64,000 nt of DNA, from positions 49,886,771 to 49,950,770 of the forward strand of contig CM066737.1 of assembly GCA_033961575.1 (NCBI GenBank). Direction: 5' to 3'. How positions within the stretch are numbered: position 1 is the first letter of the stretch; each line of letters opens with the position of its first letter. Below are positions 11,061-22,214 of this stretch, piece after piece. The position numbers and the translations under genes are program-made. The notes beneath the pieces are model-generated. The model was not told the DNA's origin. It ran no database searches and was given only the letters and a program-made list of their open reading frames with translations. The stretch comes from Aselliscus stoliczkanus (taxonomy: Eukaryota > Chordata > Mammalia > Chiroptera > Hipposideridae).

Positions 11061-13299
11061 AATATAGTAACAAAGCAGTAAGAGAAACCTACTTGATTCA
11101 CTGCAGAAGAGGTTGTTTTGTTAGGCTACATAATCCAAGTTTATATGAAGACTCAGATTCAGGAATTGGCCCATGAAAACAGAGAGATTTGTGTTTTATC
11201 TTCTTTTCCAATTGTTGGACTGGATTTTAGTGGGCTTCTCTAGCCCTCCTGTTTTGTGTCTCTAGGTAAAATGAAGAGACCTAAGTTTGAATCCTTGCTT
11301 TGGTACTAAATAATGGTGTCCCCTTGACAACTCTGGGTCTCATTTCCATCTGTCAAGAGAGGAAGACATTTCCATTTGCCTCTCAGAGATGTACATAGGA
11401 AACCCTAGAAGGCTTATGCAATGAGATTGGAATGGTCCATGAGCTGAATAATGGAGCTGATGATAAAGCTGTTCAGCAAAGTGAAAGAAAACATTTTGAC
11501 AGAACAGAATGTAGAGGTTCCCTCTGAAGATTGGATTATGGGAAGCCTTTACCAATAAGTGCTCTCAGCACATAGAAAGCTGAAAATGAGCATGTATAAC
11601 CCTAAAGCCCTAGAAACTGGACTAAGTTGCCTGAAAAATTTCAGTCCAGCTGAGGCGAAACCCACAGGGCCCTCATTTTCTATTAAAATCTGTAACTCAC
11701 TTCAGAAACCCTTTTGAGGGTCATCCTTATTTTTCTCCAGCTCTCTGTGACTCAAATAAAGAGCAACCTTGCCCCTGGTTGTGCCCATTTACTTCTTAAC
11801 AAAATTAATAATAGACTCTCAACATTTAAGCATCTATCCCTATATGAATGTTTGTACCTCCTTTCCAGTGCTAGAGCCAAGAGGAGATAGAGAAGTTAAG
11901 GCATAAGCCCTGCCTCCCTTGCACTAATTGATCCCTTAGCAAGCAATATACCTGTTATCAGGTGCTAGACTGCAGGGTACAGACAGACCAGAGTGTGTTT
12001 GATGGATGGCGAGGGCTGGGGAGGATATGAGTAAGCAAAAGCTAGCCTGTGCAGGTGGTTGGGTCTAGCATGAATCAGGGAGAGTTGGCAAGATACACAG
12101 TGGGGCCAAGGACTGCCTGGTCTGAAGTAGAGCATTCAGAGTTGTCAAAACTTTACAGGATGTAGTAAACTCTGGACACTGGGCTGCTGGAGCACACCCA
12201 ATTATAAATCTCTTTTTGTCTTCAGATGGAATGAATTTAGTAAGCTGAAGATAACTGTAATCAATAATTGTGTTTCATGTAGCTTCTTTTCTCCCTGAAC
12301 CTTTTCAAAGAATATAATCTTGTCTGTTCTTACTATGTCCCTGTGAAGGAGAAGCAGCTGAAGTGATTACCCGCAACAAACACACATATTCACAAATGCA
12401 TGATGTTCTTTAGAAACTGAGGCCCAGAGATGCAAAAAGATATGCAAAAGATGCAAAAAGCAGTCCCATCCAACAGCAAGCCAATGGCACAACCTAACCA
12501 AGAACACATGTGCTCCCCTTCCTCTCAAATCGAGTGCCCAATCTGCCAGCACACCTTGCTCATAGAAACAGGGCCTTCTCTTGCAGAAACCCTTTCCTCA
12601 AGCCACCCATACCAGCATCTGTCTGACAGGATGGCATATTTAGGCAGGGTCAGCTACTGACTGACAGCAGCTGAAACGTTAACAGAAGTGGGATGAAAAA
12701 CAGCCCACAGGTGGGTTCTGGATGAGGAGGGGAAGAACTGGGATTACACTTGGATGTGAGCTTTCAGTGCCCTCACCCACTCTCTGCTCTCCAGCTGGAC
12801 CAGCACATGACTGTTTCCTCTCACTCGGCACCTTCTTGATTGGGACAGAGTATTGTGTCTGTCTGTTGAGCTGCAGAGTGATCTGCTGAATCTGCTGCAA
12901 GAATTTCCTGGCCTGGAAACCCGCTGAGGGTTAGGCTGGGGTGGGAGTAGGGAGGCCATTTGTCTCGCTGAAGGTGTGAGCCCACACAGATCTCCACGAA
13001 GATTCCAAGCAGGAAAATACTCACCCTCATAGACCCCCTCCTTTAGCTCAGCTGTCTAGCCGACCCAGCCCATCTACCAATGCAGGTACCGTATGACATG
13101 GCCAGGGGGCACAGACAAGTTTATGACTTCAGATTGACCCCCTCGACCTCTTCATGATTCCCCCTTCCTCTTTCATTTACCTTTCCCTTCCTTACCTGTC
13201 TCCCTGTCACCAGGGTACACAGCACCTTCATTTTGTCTAGGCCTGCCCCACGCTGATACTCAGCCTTTGTGTCTGCATTGTAGGATGTTTCAGTTTGCT
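11061..13299. other. Intronic sequence with no recognised feature
   Basis: More than 2 kb without a repeat I can name. Several short open frames (12367-13030) overlap on both strands with no support. This is one of the longest repeat-poor stretches and would be the first place to look for conserved intronic enhancers by alignment. Confidence 0.45.
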
Positions 13300-14002
13300 T
13301 TCCTTTGATAAGAGCTTTACTGAGATGTAATTCATATATTATTTACATTTTTAAAATGTACAGTTCAGTTGGTTTTAGTGTACATACAAAATATTGCAAC
13401 CATCACCACTATCTAATTCAGAATATTTTTGTCATCTCACAAAGAAGCCCCATAGCCACTAGCAGTCACTCCCCATTCTCCCCTCCCCCCAGCTCCTGGC
13501 ATCCACTGCTCTACTTTCTGTCTCTATGGATTTGCCTGTTCTGGAATCATACAATATGTGTCATTTTGTATTTGGCTCCTTTTACTTAGCATAATGCTTT
13601 CAAGGGTTATCCATTATAACTGAAATATATTGCATTGTATGGATATACATTTTTGTTTATCCATCCATCCTGGGTTGAAACTTGGGTTGTTTCCACCTTT
13701 TGATGATTGTGAACAATGTTGCTATGCACATTCTTGTACAGTATCTGTTTGAGTCCCTGCTTTCAGCTCTCTCCGGTATATACCTAACAGTGAAATTACT
13801 GGTTCATATAGTAACTCTTTGTTTAACTTTTTGAGCAACTTCCAAACTGTTTTCCAAAGCAGCTGTACCATTTTACATTTTTACATTCCCACCAGCATTG
13901 TATGAAGGTTCCAATTTCTCTACATCCTTGCCAACACTTGTTATTATTGTGTTTTTTATTATAACAATCCTAGTGGGTGTGAAGTGATATCTCAGTGTGA
14001 TT
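13300..14002 (-). mobile_element. L1 fragment (ORF2 end plus 3' UTR), minus strand
   Basis: Antisense L1 landmarks in order: 'gagctttactgagatgtaat', 'catcaccactatctaattca', 'tacttagcataatgctttca', 'acaatgttgctatgcaca', 'ttcccaccagcattgtatg', 'gtgtgaagtgatatctca'. This is an older L1M-type copy of about 700 bp truncated in ORF2. Confidence 0.9.
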
Positions 14003-14344
14003 TTTTTTGTTCCCCCAACCCCAAGGTCTTGCTCTTTATTTTTGGGACTGTTTCAGTCTTTGGTACTCATTGCTGTGAACGTACTAAACCTCTGGGAAAG
14101 GCAAGGCCCTTTTCTAACTAATACTTGAACCTGGTACCATGTTGGGTACTCTGGCAGTGCAAAGAGAAGAGTTTAGGGACAGAATGAACTTGCCATCTTT
14201 GGAAACTCTGCCATAAAAGGAGCAGTCAGCTCTACCAATCAACTGAGATTAGAGGCATAAAAGGATTCTTAGTGAACATGATGGCTGAGAAGTGACTCAA
14301 AATCTGGCAATATTTGAGAACTTCTACAGGGCAGTGAAAAATAG
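14003..14344. other. Intronic sequence with no recognised feature
   Basis: Begins with a T-run directly after the L1 fragment. The rest is unrecognised. Confidence 0.4.
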
Positions 14345-14705
14345 TCAGGTTGGGCTGCTATAACAAAAATGCCATAGACTGAGTGGCTTAAACAACAATT
14401 ACTTATTTATCACGGGAATGCTGGGAAACCCAAGGTCAAAGTGCCAGCAGATCTCGTGTCTGGTGAGAGTCCACTTCCCAGTTTGTAGGCAGCCACCTTC
14501 ATATTGTGTTCTTACATGCTGAGAGCAGAGATCATCTTCCTCCTGTCTCTTCTTGTAAGGGCACTAATCCCATTCATAAGTGCTTTACTATCATGACCTA
14601 ATCACATCCCAAAGACCCCACCTCAAAGTACTATCACATTGGAGATTATATTTTCAACATATGAATTTGGGGTGAAGGGGACACAAACATTCAGTCTGTT
14701 GCAGG
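14345..14705 (+). repeat. Old mammalian MER-class repeat
   Basis: Contains a widely repeated mammalian pattern: 'gctgctataacaaaaatgcc', 'gagtggcttaaacaacaatt', 'tcttcttgtaagggcactaa', 'cacattggagattatatttt', 'tcaacatatgaatttggggt' and 'cattcagtctgttgca'. Nearly full length. Class not assigned from memory. Confidence 0.7.
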
Positions 14706-14784
14706 CACTGTAAGGACTAGGCAGCCACACATCTCTTTCCTTACCAGCCTGCTTTCTGCCTTTCAGGAACCCTATCATAGCTAA

Positions 14785-15010
14785 TAGTAATATAACAACA
14801 ACAGCATTTATTAAGCATTAATATACACCAAGTACTATGTGACACACATTATATATCTTGTCGCATTTGATCCTCACGACAACTTATGACATAGGTATTA
14901 TTATCTGCCCAATTTTATAGATGTGGAAACTTAGGCTCAGAAGCGTAAAGTGATCTGCTTGGCTATTAAGTGGTAACTAATTAGTAGTGGAACTGGAATT
15001 CGAATTCCAA
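14785..15010 (+). repeat. MIR SINE
   Basis: Well-preserved MIR: 'tttattaagcattaatatac', 'ttgatcctcacgacaactta', 'tattattatctgcccaattt', 'atagatgtggaaacttaggc', 'ggaactggaattcgaattcc'. Confidence 0.85.
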
Positions 15011-16271
15011 TGGGACACTCTGAAGTCAGACCTTTCCTCCCACTTGGATAGATCTTGGAAGCTGTATGTTCAGTAATCTCCCCCATATAAGCCCTAAGTT
15101 CTGCAAAGTTTCACACTCCTTACCCTGTTGATCTACAACCTCATTATGGATAAAGCAGCAAATACTATGTTACAATTTAATTATCTAGAAAAAGAACCTG
15201 TTTTCAAGTATTATCTTCCATTGCCACCTTCTTATGAATTAGTTAATGAGATGAGTCCTAAGCCTCCCTAACAGGACACCAATGTGGTGGGCCACAGAAG
15301 AGTTAAGTTTCTGTGGCAGTGGAGAGTTTCGGGGAAGACCTGGAAACCATAGTTCTCTGCCCAAAGAAAGAAGGTCTAGTTAAGTCATCACTTTGAGAGT
15401 CTCAGGGACAAAGGCAGTGATGGGGGTTGGAGCACTGGAAGAAAGAAATCTAAATGGTAGAGGTATCATTGGTTTAGCTGTAGCATTTGAAGCAGTACCT
15501 TTGCTTTCAGTGAGCATCCTAAAGAAAAACTCATGTGAATCCACATGGCCTCAGAGGATGACCATTGTTCCTTTTTGGAATGGAACTACAGATGCCCACT
15601 GTTTGGAATGCAGTCATTCTTCAAGATGTGTCTCATCTTTGTTGTATGCTCTGACCTAACCTGACCAAGATACAGTGCCCAGGTGTCCTGGGCACTACAG
15701 TGGTACTGCTGGGAGGAGCACAGGTGATTTCTCACTGGCACGCTTATTTGTCTGCTTTCTTTCTCCATCTGGGCCAAGGCCTAGAAGCCAGCCCAAATTT
15801 ACACACTTTAAAACAATGTGTTTTAGAAAGCAATGTAGCAGCCCCCACTTTACCAAAGGTACTGAATAACATCAGTAAGAGAAAACCAACTCACTGCAGT
15901 CAAACTGGGACCACAGAGTTGTCCCACTGGCAGGATAGAGCTGTGTTTCAATGACCAGCTTTGTAGGATTGATTTTGTATTATTGGAAGGGACCAAAAAT
16001 GGTCACCTTAGTCTAGCCCCTGGCTTTAAAGTAGAATTTTTTTTCAAACATGAATTCTTCAAATTTAATTTTGAATGAGAAATACAGTTAGGAATACTTT
16101 CTATTGTTTAACCTGAATCCTTAGTGATGAAGTTAACACTCCTTCCCACTTGACATCCTTTGGAACTTGTGATAATTTGACCTCTCTTCCACTCTTAACC
16201 TTTACATTATTTAAATACATCATTTAACACCTCGTTGTGCCATCCCCTCCAATGAGAGCAAGATTTGCCTT
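15011..16271. other. Intronic sequence with no recognised feature
   Basis: No repeat or coding feature recognised. The open frames at 15393-15954 overlap on both strands and lack splice or domain support. Confidence 0.45.
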
Positions 16272-16383
16272 GGGGCCGGCGGTGTGCGCGGTGGTTAAGC
16301 TCTGGTTTGGGACGCCAGCGGCCGCGGTTCGGGTCCCACATATAAGGGCCAGTGATACTGCCCTCAAAAAAAAAAACAAAAAC
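16272..16383 (+). mobile_element. VES-type bat SINE, short form
   Basis: Starts 'ggggccggcggtgtgcgcgg', with B-box 'ggttcgggtcccac', then 'agggccagtgatactgccct' and an A-rich tail. Flanking repeats 'agatttgcctt' (16261-16271) and 'agattctcctt' (16384-16394) are a slightly diverged target duplication. Confidence 0.9.
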
Positions 16384-16439
16384 AGATTCTCCTTGAAGTT
16401 AGAGACATGACTTATTTACCTTTGTAGCTCTAACTTAGT

Positions 16440-16910
16440 GTAGTACCAGCTATTGACAAGGTATAATCAAGGACTTATTAATGACAGGCATAGTCAAAGA
16501 CCTCCATAAGTATTTGTTGAATGAAGAAGGGAAAATGAGGGCAACAGTGTCTTCACTGTCTTTATCCCCACAGCACCTACCCTATACATAATTACAAAAC
16601 AAACACCTTTTAATTAATTATCCAGTCACCCAAGGAAACTAGGAAAACCCTTGCATACTCTTCAAATTTATAGCTACCTTTTCTGTGCCTTCTATTAGAT
16701 TGACACCATTTACCATTTATTGTGAACTTTGTTATTTATCAGGTACTTTTGAACTTTAAAAAAAATATCTCTGAGCCTCACAATCATATAAGGTAGATGA
16801 CACACTCATTTGGAAGGTGAGGAAACCCAGGTGCAAAGAGATTAAGTAGCCTTCACAAGGTCACAGAGGAAAGACATGTCAAAGCCGGGATTTGAACCTA
16901 ATTTTTGTGG
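16440..16910 (+). repeat. MIR/L2 tail (16440-16530) and MIR copy (16705-16910)
   Basis: The first part ends with 'aagtatttgttgaatgaaga'. The second shows MIR order: 'accatttattgtgaactttg', 'gaggaaacccaggtgcaaag', 'aagtagccttcacaaggtca', 'gccgggatttgaacctaa'. Between them (16531-16704) nothing is recognised. Confidence 0.75.
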
Positions 16911-17089
16911 CCCCCAGAGAAAAAGCTCAATTATTTTCACTTGAAATGCTATGAGATACAGAGCTGAAAAACACTGGGGTAGGATCAGCTCCCTACCCCA
17001 TGACTTTCTTTCCTAATCCTTTTGCCATTCTCAGCTTGTGTTTCTGAGATCTAGGGTAAGCCCTTTGGACGGTACAGTTCCATTTTTTT

Positions 17090-17092
<3 letters not shown>

Positions 17093-17124
<32 letters not shown>
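17093..17124 (+). repeat. (GT)n microsatellite
   Basis: An uninterrupted run of sixteen GT units. It creates a cysteine/valine-rich open frame that is not a gene. Confidence 0.97.
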
Positions 17125-17125
<1 letters not shown>

Positions 17126-17699
17126 TACATCTGTGGGCCTGTCTCACAGTAATTGAATGGAATATCACCTCTTCTGTTAAGACTTTTACCTTCATCTCCA
17201 TATCCCCTCTCCACCATAACCTCTAAAATGACCTACAGATGTGCTGAGACTACACTAGTAGAATGACAAAGAACCAGACCAGAAGCATCAGCATCAGCAT
17301 CAGGCTGTCGACATATGAAATGTTCAAACCTGTAGAGAATGTTTGTAAGAGTTTATTTGAGCCAAACTAATGACTTTGCTAGAAAGCAAGATCTCAGATA
17401 CTCTGAGAAATGACAATCTTGCAGTTTCTTTTATATATATATATATTTTATTAGTTTCAGGTGTAAAACACAATGCAATAGTTATACTCTTTAGCCCCAA
17501 AGTGACAACCCCCCTCCCCCAGTTCACCACCCCACTCCTCCCCATATCATACATATCTGTTACAATTCCTTTGACTCCCTTCCACAGTATACTCCACATC
17601 CCGTGACGATCTATATATTCAGTTACAGTTGGCATACAATATTATACATCAGCTTTAGGTGTACAGTGCAGTGATCAAGCCTCTATTCCATCCAAAATT

Positions 17700-18110
17700 G
17701 TTACAACATTATTATATTCCCCGAACTGTGTTTCATATCCCTGTGGCAATACTTAGTTGTCTATTTATGCTTTCTAATCCCTTCCCCTTCCCCCTTACCC
17801 CCACCCCCATCCCAACTAGCAACCCTCAGTTTTTCCTCTATGTCTATGAGTCTGTTTACTTTGATCGTTCCTTCAGTTTTTCAGATTCCACATATAAATG
17901 CGATCATATGGTACTTGTCTTTCTCCAACTGACTTATTTCACTTAACGTAATAGTCTCTTCACAACATTATCAATTATATTCCCAGAACTGCCCCTATAT
18001 CCCCGCAGCACCATTGTAGTCACCCACCTACGCTGTCCAAAACCTTCCCCCTCTCCCTCATCCCCACTCCCTCCCAGCCAGCAACCAACAGTTTTTCCTT
18101 TATATCTGCT
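17700..18110 (-). repeat. Duplicated segment in the L1 3' UTR
   Basis: Two related C-rich blocks lie in tandem. One at about 17700-17850 has 'tattatattccccgaactg', 'catcccaactagcaaccctc' and 'agtttttcctctatgtc'. The other at about 17955-18110 has 'caattatattcccagaactg', 'cccagccagcaaccaacag' and 'tttttcctttatatctg'. This is a partial internal duplication of the L1 3' UTR. Confidence 0.6.
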
Positions 18111-18740
18111 TGATATGACTTCAATCTTTTCAAATTTACTGAGACTTGTTTTGTGGCCTAACGTGGTCTATCTTGGAAAATGTCCCATGTGTACTTGAGC
18201 AGAATGTATATTCTGTTTTTTCAGGGTGAACTGCTTGAAAAATATCAACGAAGTCCAGCTGGTCTAAAGTGTCATTAAGGCCCCTCTTTCTGTGTTGATT
18301 TTCTGCCTAAAGTTTCTGTCCATTTGTGACAATGGGGTGTTGAAGTCCCCTACTATGATAGTGTTACTGTTGATCTCTGTCTTTATGTCTGTCAAAATCT
18401 GTTATATGTAATTAGGAGTTCCTATGTTGGGTGCATAGATGTTTATTAGGGCTATAGTGCCCTTATTTGTCTTTTATTGTAGCCATTTTAAAGTCTATTT
18501 TGTCCAAAATAAGTATTGGTACTCCAGCTTTTTTTTCTCTCATTTCCATTTGCATGAAATATCTTATTCCATCTGTAAACAGCATATACGTGTGTCCTAT
18601 TTTCTTATCCACTCAGCCACTCTCTGTCTTTTGATTGCAGCATTTAGCCCATTCACATTTAAAATAATTATTGATAGGTGCATATGTATTGCCATTTTGT
18701 TATTTGTATTCCTGGTCTTCCTGGGTTAGCTTATTTACCC
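18110..18740 (-). pseudogene. L1 ORF2 endonuclease start, decayed
   Basis: Translated on the minus strand it gives the N-terminal ORF2 pattern (asparagine-glycine-leucine-asparagine, 'VAEWIRK', 'INSNTIIVGDFNT'-like, 'LDQLDFV'), interrupted by stops. It covers roughly the first 200 codons. The sequence then changes abruptly to 3' UTR, so no reverse transcriptase is encoded. Confidence 0.8.
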
Positions 18741-18751
18741 CTTTATTTTGT

Positions 18752-19511
18752 TTAAAAAAGCCCTTTTAGCATTTCTTGCAATGCTGGTTTGGTGGTAATG
18801 AATTCCTTAAGCTTATTCTTTTCTGAGAAGCTCTTTATTTCTCCTTCAATTTTAAGTGATAGCTGTGCTGGGTAGAGCAGTCTTGGTTGTAGCTCTTTAT
18901 TTTGTGTCACTTTGAATATCTCCTGCCACTCCCTTCTGGCCTGCAGAGTTTCTGTAGACAAGTCAGCTGTTAGTCTAACAGGAGTTCCTTTGTATGTAAC
19001 CTGCTGTCTTTCTCTTGCTGCCTCTAGGATTCTGTCTCTGTCTTTAACCTTTGCCATTTTAACTATGATGTGTCTTGGTGTGGACCTGTTTGGGTTCAGC
19101 TTGTTTGGAACACTCTGCACTTCCTGGGCATGTATGTTGATTTCCTTCACCAGGGTAGGGAAGTTTTCAGTCATTATTTTTTCAAATACATTCTCGACCC
19201 CTTGCTTCTTCTCTTCTCTTTCTGGTATTCCTATGGTTCGGCTGGTTGTGCTTTACCTTGTCCCATAGGGCCCTTAAACTATTTTCATTGTTTATTATTC
19301 TTTGGTCTTTTTGTTGTGCCAACTGGGTGATTTCTGCTATTTTGTCTTCCAAATCACTGATCCACTCCTCTGCTTCATCTACTCTACTGGTGATTCCTTC
19401 GAGTGTGTTCTTCATTTCAGTTATTGTATTCTTTAGTTCTAACTGGTTGTTTTTTATGATTTCTCTATTCTTCGTTATGTCCTCACTAAGTTTGTTAAAC
19501 ATTCTTATCAT
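18752..19511 (-). pseudogene. L1 ORF1 (RNA-binding chaperone), one frameshift
   Basis: Two adjoining minus-strand frames make up most of an L1 ORF1 protein. 19511-19182 gives the coiled-coil half, with heptad-like repeats and 'EWISDLEDKIAEI'. 19174-18752 gives the RNA-binding and C-terminal half, with 'TENFPTLVKEI' and 'RREWQEIFKV'. They are offset by one base, so a single indel near 19195 breaks the gene. ORF1 proteins form trimers that coat L1 RNA in the cytoplasm. The broken copy is not expected to make a full-length protein. Confidence 0.9.
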
Positions 19512-19619
19512 CAGGGTTCTAAACTCTGTCTCTGAAAGTTTGATCCCTCTGTTTCATTTGGTTCCATTCCTAGAGGTTTCTTCTGATCTTTTACTTGTGA
19601 CATGTTTCTTTATTTCCCC

Positions 19620-20734
19620 ATTCTGGCTGTTGCTCTGGGATTGCTTTGATGTATTAGATAGATCACCAGGAGAGCCCCGGGTGGATCACGCAGGCACACA
19701 GCTCACGACCCAACACTCCCAGGAAAACTCCCAGTCTCAGCCTGTCCCAATCAGCTGCTCGCAGATCAGGCCGAGCAGCCCGACAACCAGTCACCAGCCT
19801 GGCAACTCTGCAAGTGCAGTGTGGAGAGCGGGACCCGAGGCAGCTTGCACATTCCCGTGTCTCAGTGAGCAGCCTGTTGGAGCCGGAGCATGCCCACCAG
19901 GCGTTTCCCTGGCAATGCAGCACAAGCCATGCGGAGGGTGGGGATCCGAGGCAGCTCGGGCACTCCCGGGTCTCAGTGAGCAGCCTTTTGGAGCCAGAGG
20001 GCACCCGCCCAGCATTTCCCTGGCAGCGCAGTATGAGCTGGCCGGAGGGTGGGGTCCAAGGCCGCATATGCGCGTGCACGCACACACGCACTTCTGCGCC
20101 AATTCCACCAGACCAGTGAGGTCCCGAACCTGATCCTCTGTGGGAGAATCAAATGGCGCCCTCCTTACACCACTTGCGTGCAGGCTACACATCAGGGGAA
20201 CAATAGTCCAAAAACCTCCAGCCTTTGCACCAAAGGTGCTCAGTTCAGTCCGTCCCCGCAGGCTCCTGGGCCCGGCTCTCACAGCTACTCCCTCCACCAG
20301 GAACCAGGTAAGTGCTCACCGGCGAGCAAGCCTGGGCGCCGGCCCCACTGATTCTCTAGCCGCTCTTAGCCTCACCGAACTGAGCAAAGAGAGTCCTCAC
20401 TAATTTACTGCCGGCTATCTTAGAACTACTCTTCCCGGCAAACGAACTCTGGGCTGGTGAGCTTGGTGTGCCGCTGGAGGTTCTCTCCCCCAACCAGAGA
20501 AGCCTCCCACGGCTGGGGCTTCCCTCACGGGGCTCGCCCTCTCTCGTCTCCGCCCGTCCTACCAGACCCGACGTGGCCTCCTCTTTAAGTTCTTCGTTTA
20601 GTGGTTCTGTTCATCTAGTGTTCCCGGGACCTCTGGGGTTGAATGCTGTATAATTTGTTTCTAATTTTGGTGTGATCTTGGGAGATAGTTAGCACAGCGT
20701 CTGTCTATTCCGCCATTTTACTGGAAATCCCATT
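19620..20734 (-). promoter_or_regulatory. L1 5' UTR, CpG-rich internal promoter region
   Basis: The 1.1 kb upstream of ORF1 in this L1 is GC- and CpG-rich, unlike the rest of the window. It carries tandem units of 111 bp (see the repeat entry). By analogy with other mammalian L1s this is the internal pol II promoter. No transcription start can be read from sequence alone. Confidence 0.75.
19810..20060 (-). repeat. Tandem repeat in the L1 5' UTR, period 111 bp
   Basis: 'ctcagtgagcagcct' begins at 19861 and again at 19972. Both copies are preceded by 'ccgaggcagct' and followed by 'tttccctggca'. A third partial unit starts with 'ggagggtggggtcc' near 20045. About 2.3 units are present. Confidence 0.85.
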
Positions 20735-20748
20735 TTGCAGTTTCTTTA

Positions 20749-22079
20749 CACAGTTGGAATTAAGGTGGGAACATAAGGAAGATTACATGAAGGTGGGAGA
20801 AAGCAAGCTACGGGATAATTAACAAGGTTATGTGCTCCCTTGAGGGTGGTTATGCCTCTGAAGGACCTGAAAAAGAGGTATTTCAAAGCTGTGTTAGCCT
20901 AGATGCACAAGAACAACAGGACTCCCTTATAGTAAAGATTAACCTTTTACTATGGAGGTTATAGGCTTGAGGCATGACTGCCCACAATGATCTTCCATCT
21001 CAGTTAGGAATTTTTGATCTGATCACCTTGTGTGGTTACTTTCAGTCACTGAACTTATACATAGCCCCTTGTTTGTCCACAAGGCTCAGCCATCAGAAGT
21101 AAAGTAGAAACCCAAGTAACATTAACAAGGGCAAGAAGTGGAGGGCTTGAAGTCTAGGAGGTAACAACTGACCCCTGGAAACTCTGGACGGGTTTACATT
21201 TATCACATCAACACTAGGAGCTGATTTGTCTCCTGATATGCAAGTGGCCTTCCTGACTGCCTAAGATATGCCCCACTAAGAAAATAGACATTTGAGTGTA
21301 GGGAGAATGGAGTAGAGAGAAACCAGCATGAGGAATTCAGGTTCCAGAGGGAGGGAAGAAGGGCACTTCCAGGAGGAAAGAAAATGGTATACCAAAGGAA
21401 GTGGGATAGGACCACAGACGTGTAGGTGACAATTGCCAGTTTCTCTGAAGGGAAAAAAAGCCAGCAGCAAAGTTATTCACATAAGATGTTAGTGACAGCG
21501 TGTAGCCTCTCACAGAAGTTTTGGGATATAAAATCTGATTGCAAAAAGGTAACCATTTACTCCAAAAGAATGGATTTCTAATGATGGATTTTTAGGCACC
21601 AGTGAGAGAAAGGAGGTAATAGATATTTAGGGTAAGAGAGTGTTTTCTGAGCTCCCCAGAAATCATAGTTCTGCTTACATATGAAACTATCTATCCCTCA
21701 CTGGGGGAGAAGAATGTCTCTTCCCAGATGTCTTAGTGATTTTTATCTACTTATCCCATGGTATACCTTTTTCACTCCTCACAGTGCTATGTGGAATTTG
21801 TCTAGAAACATGGGAGATGGCGGAGGCTAGGTGACATGCAGCCTGGTCATTTCTGTTGTAGCATTCCCCAGAGGAACCTTGAAGCCAGCTTTGCTTTGGA
21901 CTGATTTTCTGCCAGATTTTGGCCAGGAACACTGAATGTGTTCCAAGGACAATTGGTTAGATGCCCAGCCACCTTGGAAAATCTGGGACAATAGAGGGTA
22001 GACTACAAGGTGGCTTTCCTTGCTTCTGTCATTCCTTGCATGCTGTGTTGGCCCTCTAAACATGCAAAGAGAGATTTGA
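20749..22079. other. Intronic sequence with no recognised feature
   Basis: No repeat family is recognised with confidence. Open frames at 21203-21470 and 21747-22330 (minus) have no domain or splice support. Confidence 0.45.
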
Positions 22080-22200
22080 GACCCACGTTCCATTCTTAGA
22101 CAGAAAAATTGAGGCCCAAAGAGTGGCCTGTGCAAGGTTATGAAGAGTGGGTACCCAAGCTGGGATTGAAGCAGTGATCCTGCTCCGCGCTCCCAGCTTA
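22080..22200 (+). repeat. MIR fragment
   Basis: MIR core: 'aaaattgaggcccaaagagt', 'caaggttatgaagagtggg', 'agctgggattgaagcagtga'. Confidence 0.65.
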
Positions 22201-22214
22201 AAAAATATATATAT

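Larger units (their letters stand above)
17432..20734 (-). mobile_element. L1 with complete 5' end but most of ORF2 deleted (half-L1-like)
   Basis: A 3.3-kb minus-strand L1. Order from its 5' end: CpG-rich 5' UTR (20734-19620) beginning near 'aaaatggcggaatagacag', ORF1 (19.5-18.75 kb), the ORF2 endonuclease start (18740 to about 18110), then directly the 3' UTR (to 17432). The rest of the endonuclease domain, the reverse transcriptase and the C-terminal part are absent. It is flanked by 'ttgcagtttcttt' at 17419 and 20735, a clean target duplication, so the deleted form was probably inserted as such. The 3' tail is (TA)n. ORF1 has a single evident frameshift, so the copy is fairly young. Confidence 0.9.

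Noticed and set aside
12367..13030. Cluster of short open frames on both strands
   Set aside because: They overlap each other in several frames, none has a recognisable domain, and no exon-like splice pair fits.
17038..17226. Small cysteine/valine-rich peptide
   Set aside because: It is the translation of a (GT)n microsatellite.
19663..20403. Several open frames of 60-168 codons on both strands
   Set aside because: They lie in the GC-rich L1 5' UTR with tandem units, where few stop codons are expected by chance.
19620..20734. A CpG island promoter of a host gene
   Set aside because: The CpG-rich stretch lies inside an L1 bounded by a target duplication. It is the L1 5' UTR, not a host promoter.
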